Source: an uncultured Collinsella sp. (GTDB taxonomy: Bacteria > Actinomycetota > Coriobacteriia > Coriobacteriales > Coriobacteriaceae). Taken from it: DNA of 7,039 nucleotides. The stretch spans positions 1-7,039 of the forward strand of contig CAUASQ010000089.1 of NCBI GenBank assembly GCA_958431945.1, written 5' to 3'. A program made the position numbers and the translations under genes. This document shows positions 6,459 through 7,039 of this stretch, piece by piece. Every line of letters begins with the position of its first letter. The stretch's first letter is position 1. The notes under the pieces are model-generated. The model was not told the origin of the DNA. It searched no databases and worked only from the letters and a program-made list of their open reading frames with translations.

Positions 6459-6550
6459 ACAAAAACACCCCATCAGGTAGTAGATAAACTAAAAGTCGCC
6501 ACCCAGTGTACCCCACCCATGAACGGTGCCGTCCCAACCAGTCCCCATAC

Positions 6551-6580
6551 AAAAACGTGCCGCCCCGATAGGGGCGGCAC
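6551..6580 (-). terminator. Intrinsic terminator after rubrerythrin
   Basis: GTGCCGCCCC at 6557-6566 pairs with GGGGCGGCAC at 6571-6580 around the loop GATA. On the minus strand a G and then TTTTTG follow. The stem arms are identical to those of the terminator at 5616-5643 and the flanks are alike (ACAAAAA on one side, ACAAAC on the other). It ends the rubrerythrin transcript. Confidence 0.9.
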
Positions 6581-6627
6581 ACAAACTTAGTTATCAGCTT
6601 TTCTGTAGCGAGCACGCAACGAACCAA

Positions 6628-6720
6628 AGCGGGCCGGGAGGGCCGGACTACCTTCCCTCAACGCGACCCTGCGAAGCCGTGAGCGAGGAGGGAAGGTAGT
6701 CCGGCCCTCCCGGCCCAGCT
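6628..6720. repeat. Long hairpin element 2 with 29-base-pair perfect stem
   Basis: Bases 6631-6659 and 6688-6716 are perfect inverted complements over 29 positions, starting GGGCCGGGAGGGCCGG. AGC at 6628-6630 can extend the stem across a one-base bulge to 6718-6720. The 28-base loop contains CTGCGAAGCCGTGAGCGAG at 6669-6687, identical to the apex of element 1, preceded by CGCGACC (CGCGTGACT in element 1). The element starts 21 bases past the rubrerythrin stop and lies 50 bases before its terminator. The outer stem sequence is unrelated to that of element 1, while the inner CCTTCCCTC segment is similar. Confidence 0.92.
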
Positions 6721-6737
6721 CACGCCAGCGCCAAGCG

Positions 6738-7039
6738 CTAGTAGTTCACCACCTGCTCCTCAAAGTACGCCTTCGGGTGGTTACACACCGGGCACACCTC
6801 AGGCGCCTCGGCACCAACGTGCAGGTGCCCGCAGTTCAGGCACTTCCACACCTTCACGCCCTCACGCTCAAACACCTCGCCCGACTCGATGCGCTCGACG
6901 AGTTTGTTGTAGCGCTCCTCGTGGGCCTTCTCGACGGCGGCGACGCCACGGAACTTCTCGGCGATCTCGACAAAGCCCTCCTCCTCGGCGGTCTTGGCGA
7001 ACTCGTCGTACATCGTGGTCCACTCGTAGTTCTCGCCCG
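6738..7039 (-). CDS. Rubrerythrin, C-terminal part
   Basis: A non-heme di-iron peroxidase that reduces hydrogen peroxide in the cytoplasm of anaerobes. The last 99 residues are visible; the gene enters from the right edge, so its start and first iron-binding helices are outside. GENYEWTTMYDEFAKTAEEEG at the visible start matches the family's third helix, with the Glu residues of GE and YE as iron ligands, and EKAH in VAAVEKAHEERY gives the second ExxH ligand set. The C-terminus is a rubredoxin-like domain with CLNCGH and CPVCNHP supplying the four iron-binding cysteines, which marks a classical rubrerythrin and not a bare ferritin-like protein. Hairpin element 2 and an intrinsic terminator follow the TAG stop. 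Confidence 0.95.
   Translation of the reverse strand, partial: GENYEWTTMYDEFAKTAEEEGFVEIAEKFRGVAAVEKAHEERYNKLVERIESGEVFEREGVKVWKCLNCGHLHVGAEAPEVCPVCNHPKAYFEEQVVNY

Noticed and set aside
6489..6548. Nineteen-residue frame starting in the repeated CCCATAC sequence
   Set aside because: It starts in the terminator tail with no ribosome binding site, and the Gly/Trp/Thr-rich product resembles nothing known.
5616..6720. Possible CRISPR array from repeated palindromic sequences
   Set aside because: Only two copies about 940 bases apart with a gene between them; no regular spacers.
5687..6720. Composite transposon or insertion sequence bounded by the two hairpins
   Set aside because: The hairpins are not terminal inverted repeats of each other, no transposase is present, and no target-site duplication was found. 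The enclosed gene is a membrane protein.

Overview
The window is a high-GC bacterial chromosome segment in which every credible gene lies on the minus strand. Compact housekeeping genes, G+C-rich codon use and the mix of Nth, MsbA-type ABC exporter, RmuC and rubrerythrin suit an anaerobic actinobacterium of the Coriobacteriia (Collinsella-like). That assignment is inference from gene style and content, not from a marker gene.

Layout from the right edge, in transcription order: (1) the C-terminal part of a rubrerythrin (6738-7039), followed by a long perfect hairpin (6631-6716) and a GC-rich intrinsic terminator (6551-6580). (2) A four-helix membrane protein of unknown function (5826-6458), followed by a second long hairpin (5687-5770) and a near-copy of the same terminator (5616-5643). 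(3) A leader region of about 250 bases with no gene, then a small single-pass membrane protein (4928-5362). (4) An AT-richer, acquired-looking pair: a DUF6036-like nucleotidyltransferase (4274-4804) overlapping an HTH protein (3714-4277) through a TGA/TTG junction, with its own promoter-like region. (5) rmuC (2307-3662), with a hairpin terminator just past its stop. (6) An ABC exporter half-transporter (377-2179), then the start of endonuclease III (nth, 1-313), probably read from the same transcript.

The known genes suggest general maintenance: DNA repair and protection (Nth, RmuC), oxidative-stress defence (rubrerythrin) and export. They do not form one obvious pathway. The most unusual feature is the pair of long hairpins downstream of two unrelated genes. 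Their outer stems have different sequences, each self-complementary, yet they share a conserved apical core that includes an identical 19-base stretch, and each is followed about 45-50 bases later by almost the same terminator. This looks like a repeated structured element or module. The second item of interest is the overlapping nucleotidyltransferase/HTH pair, a candidate toxin-antitoxin-like or defence module with possible operator repeats in its promoter.
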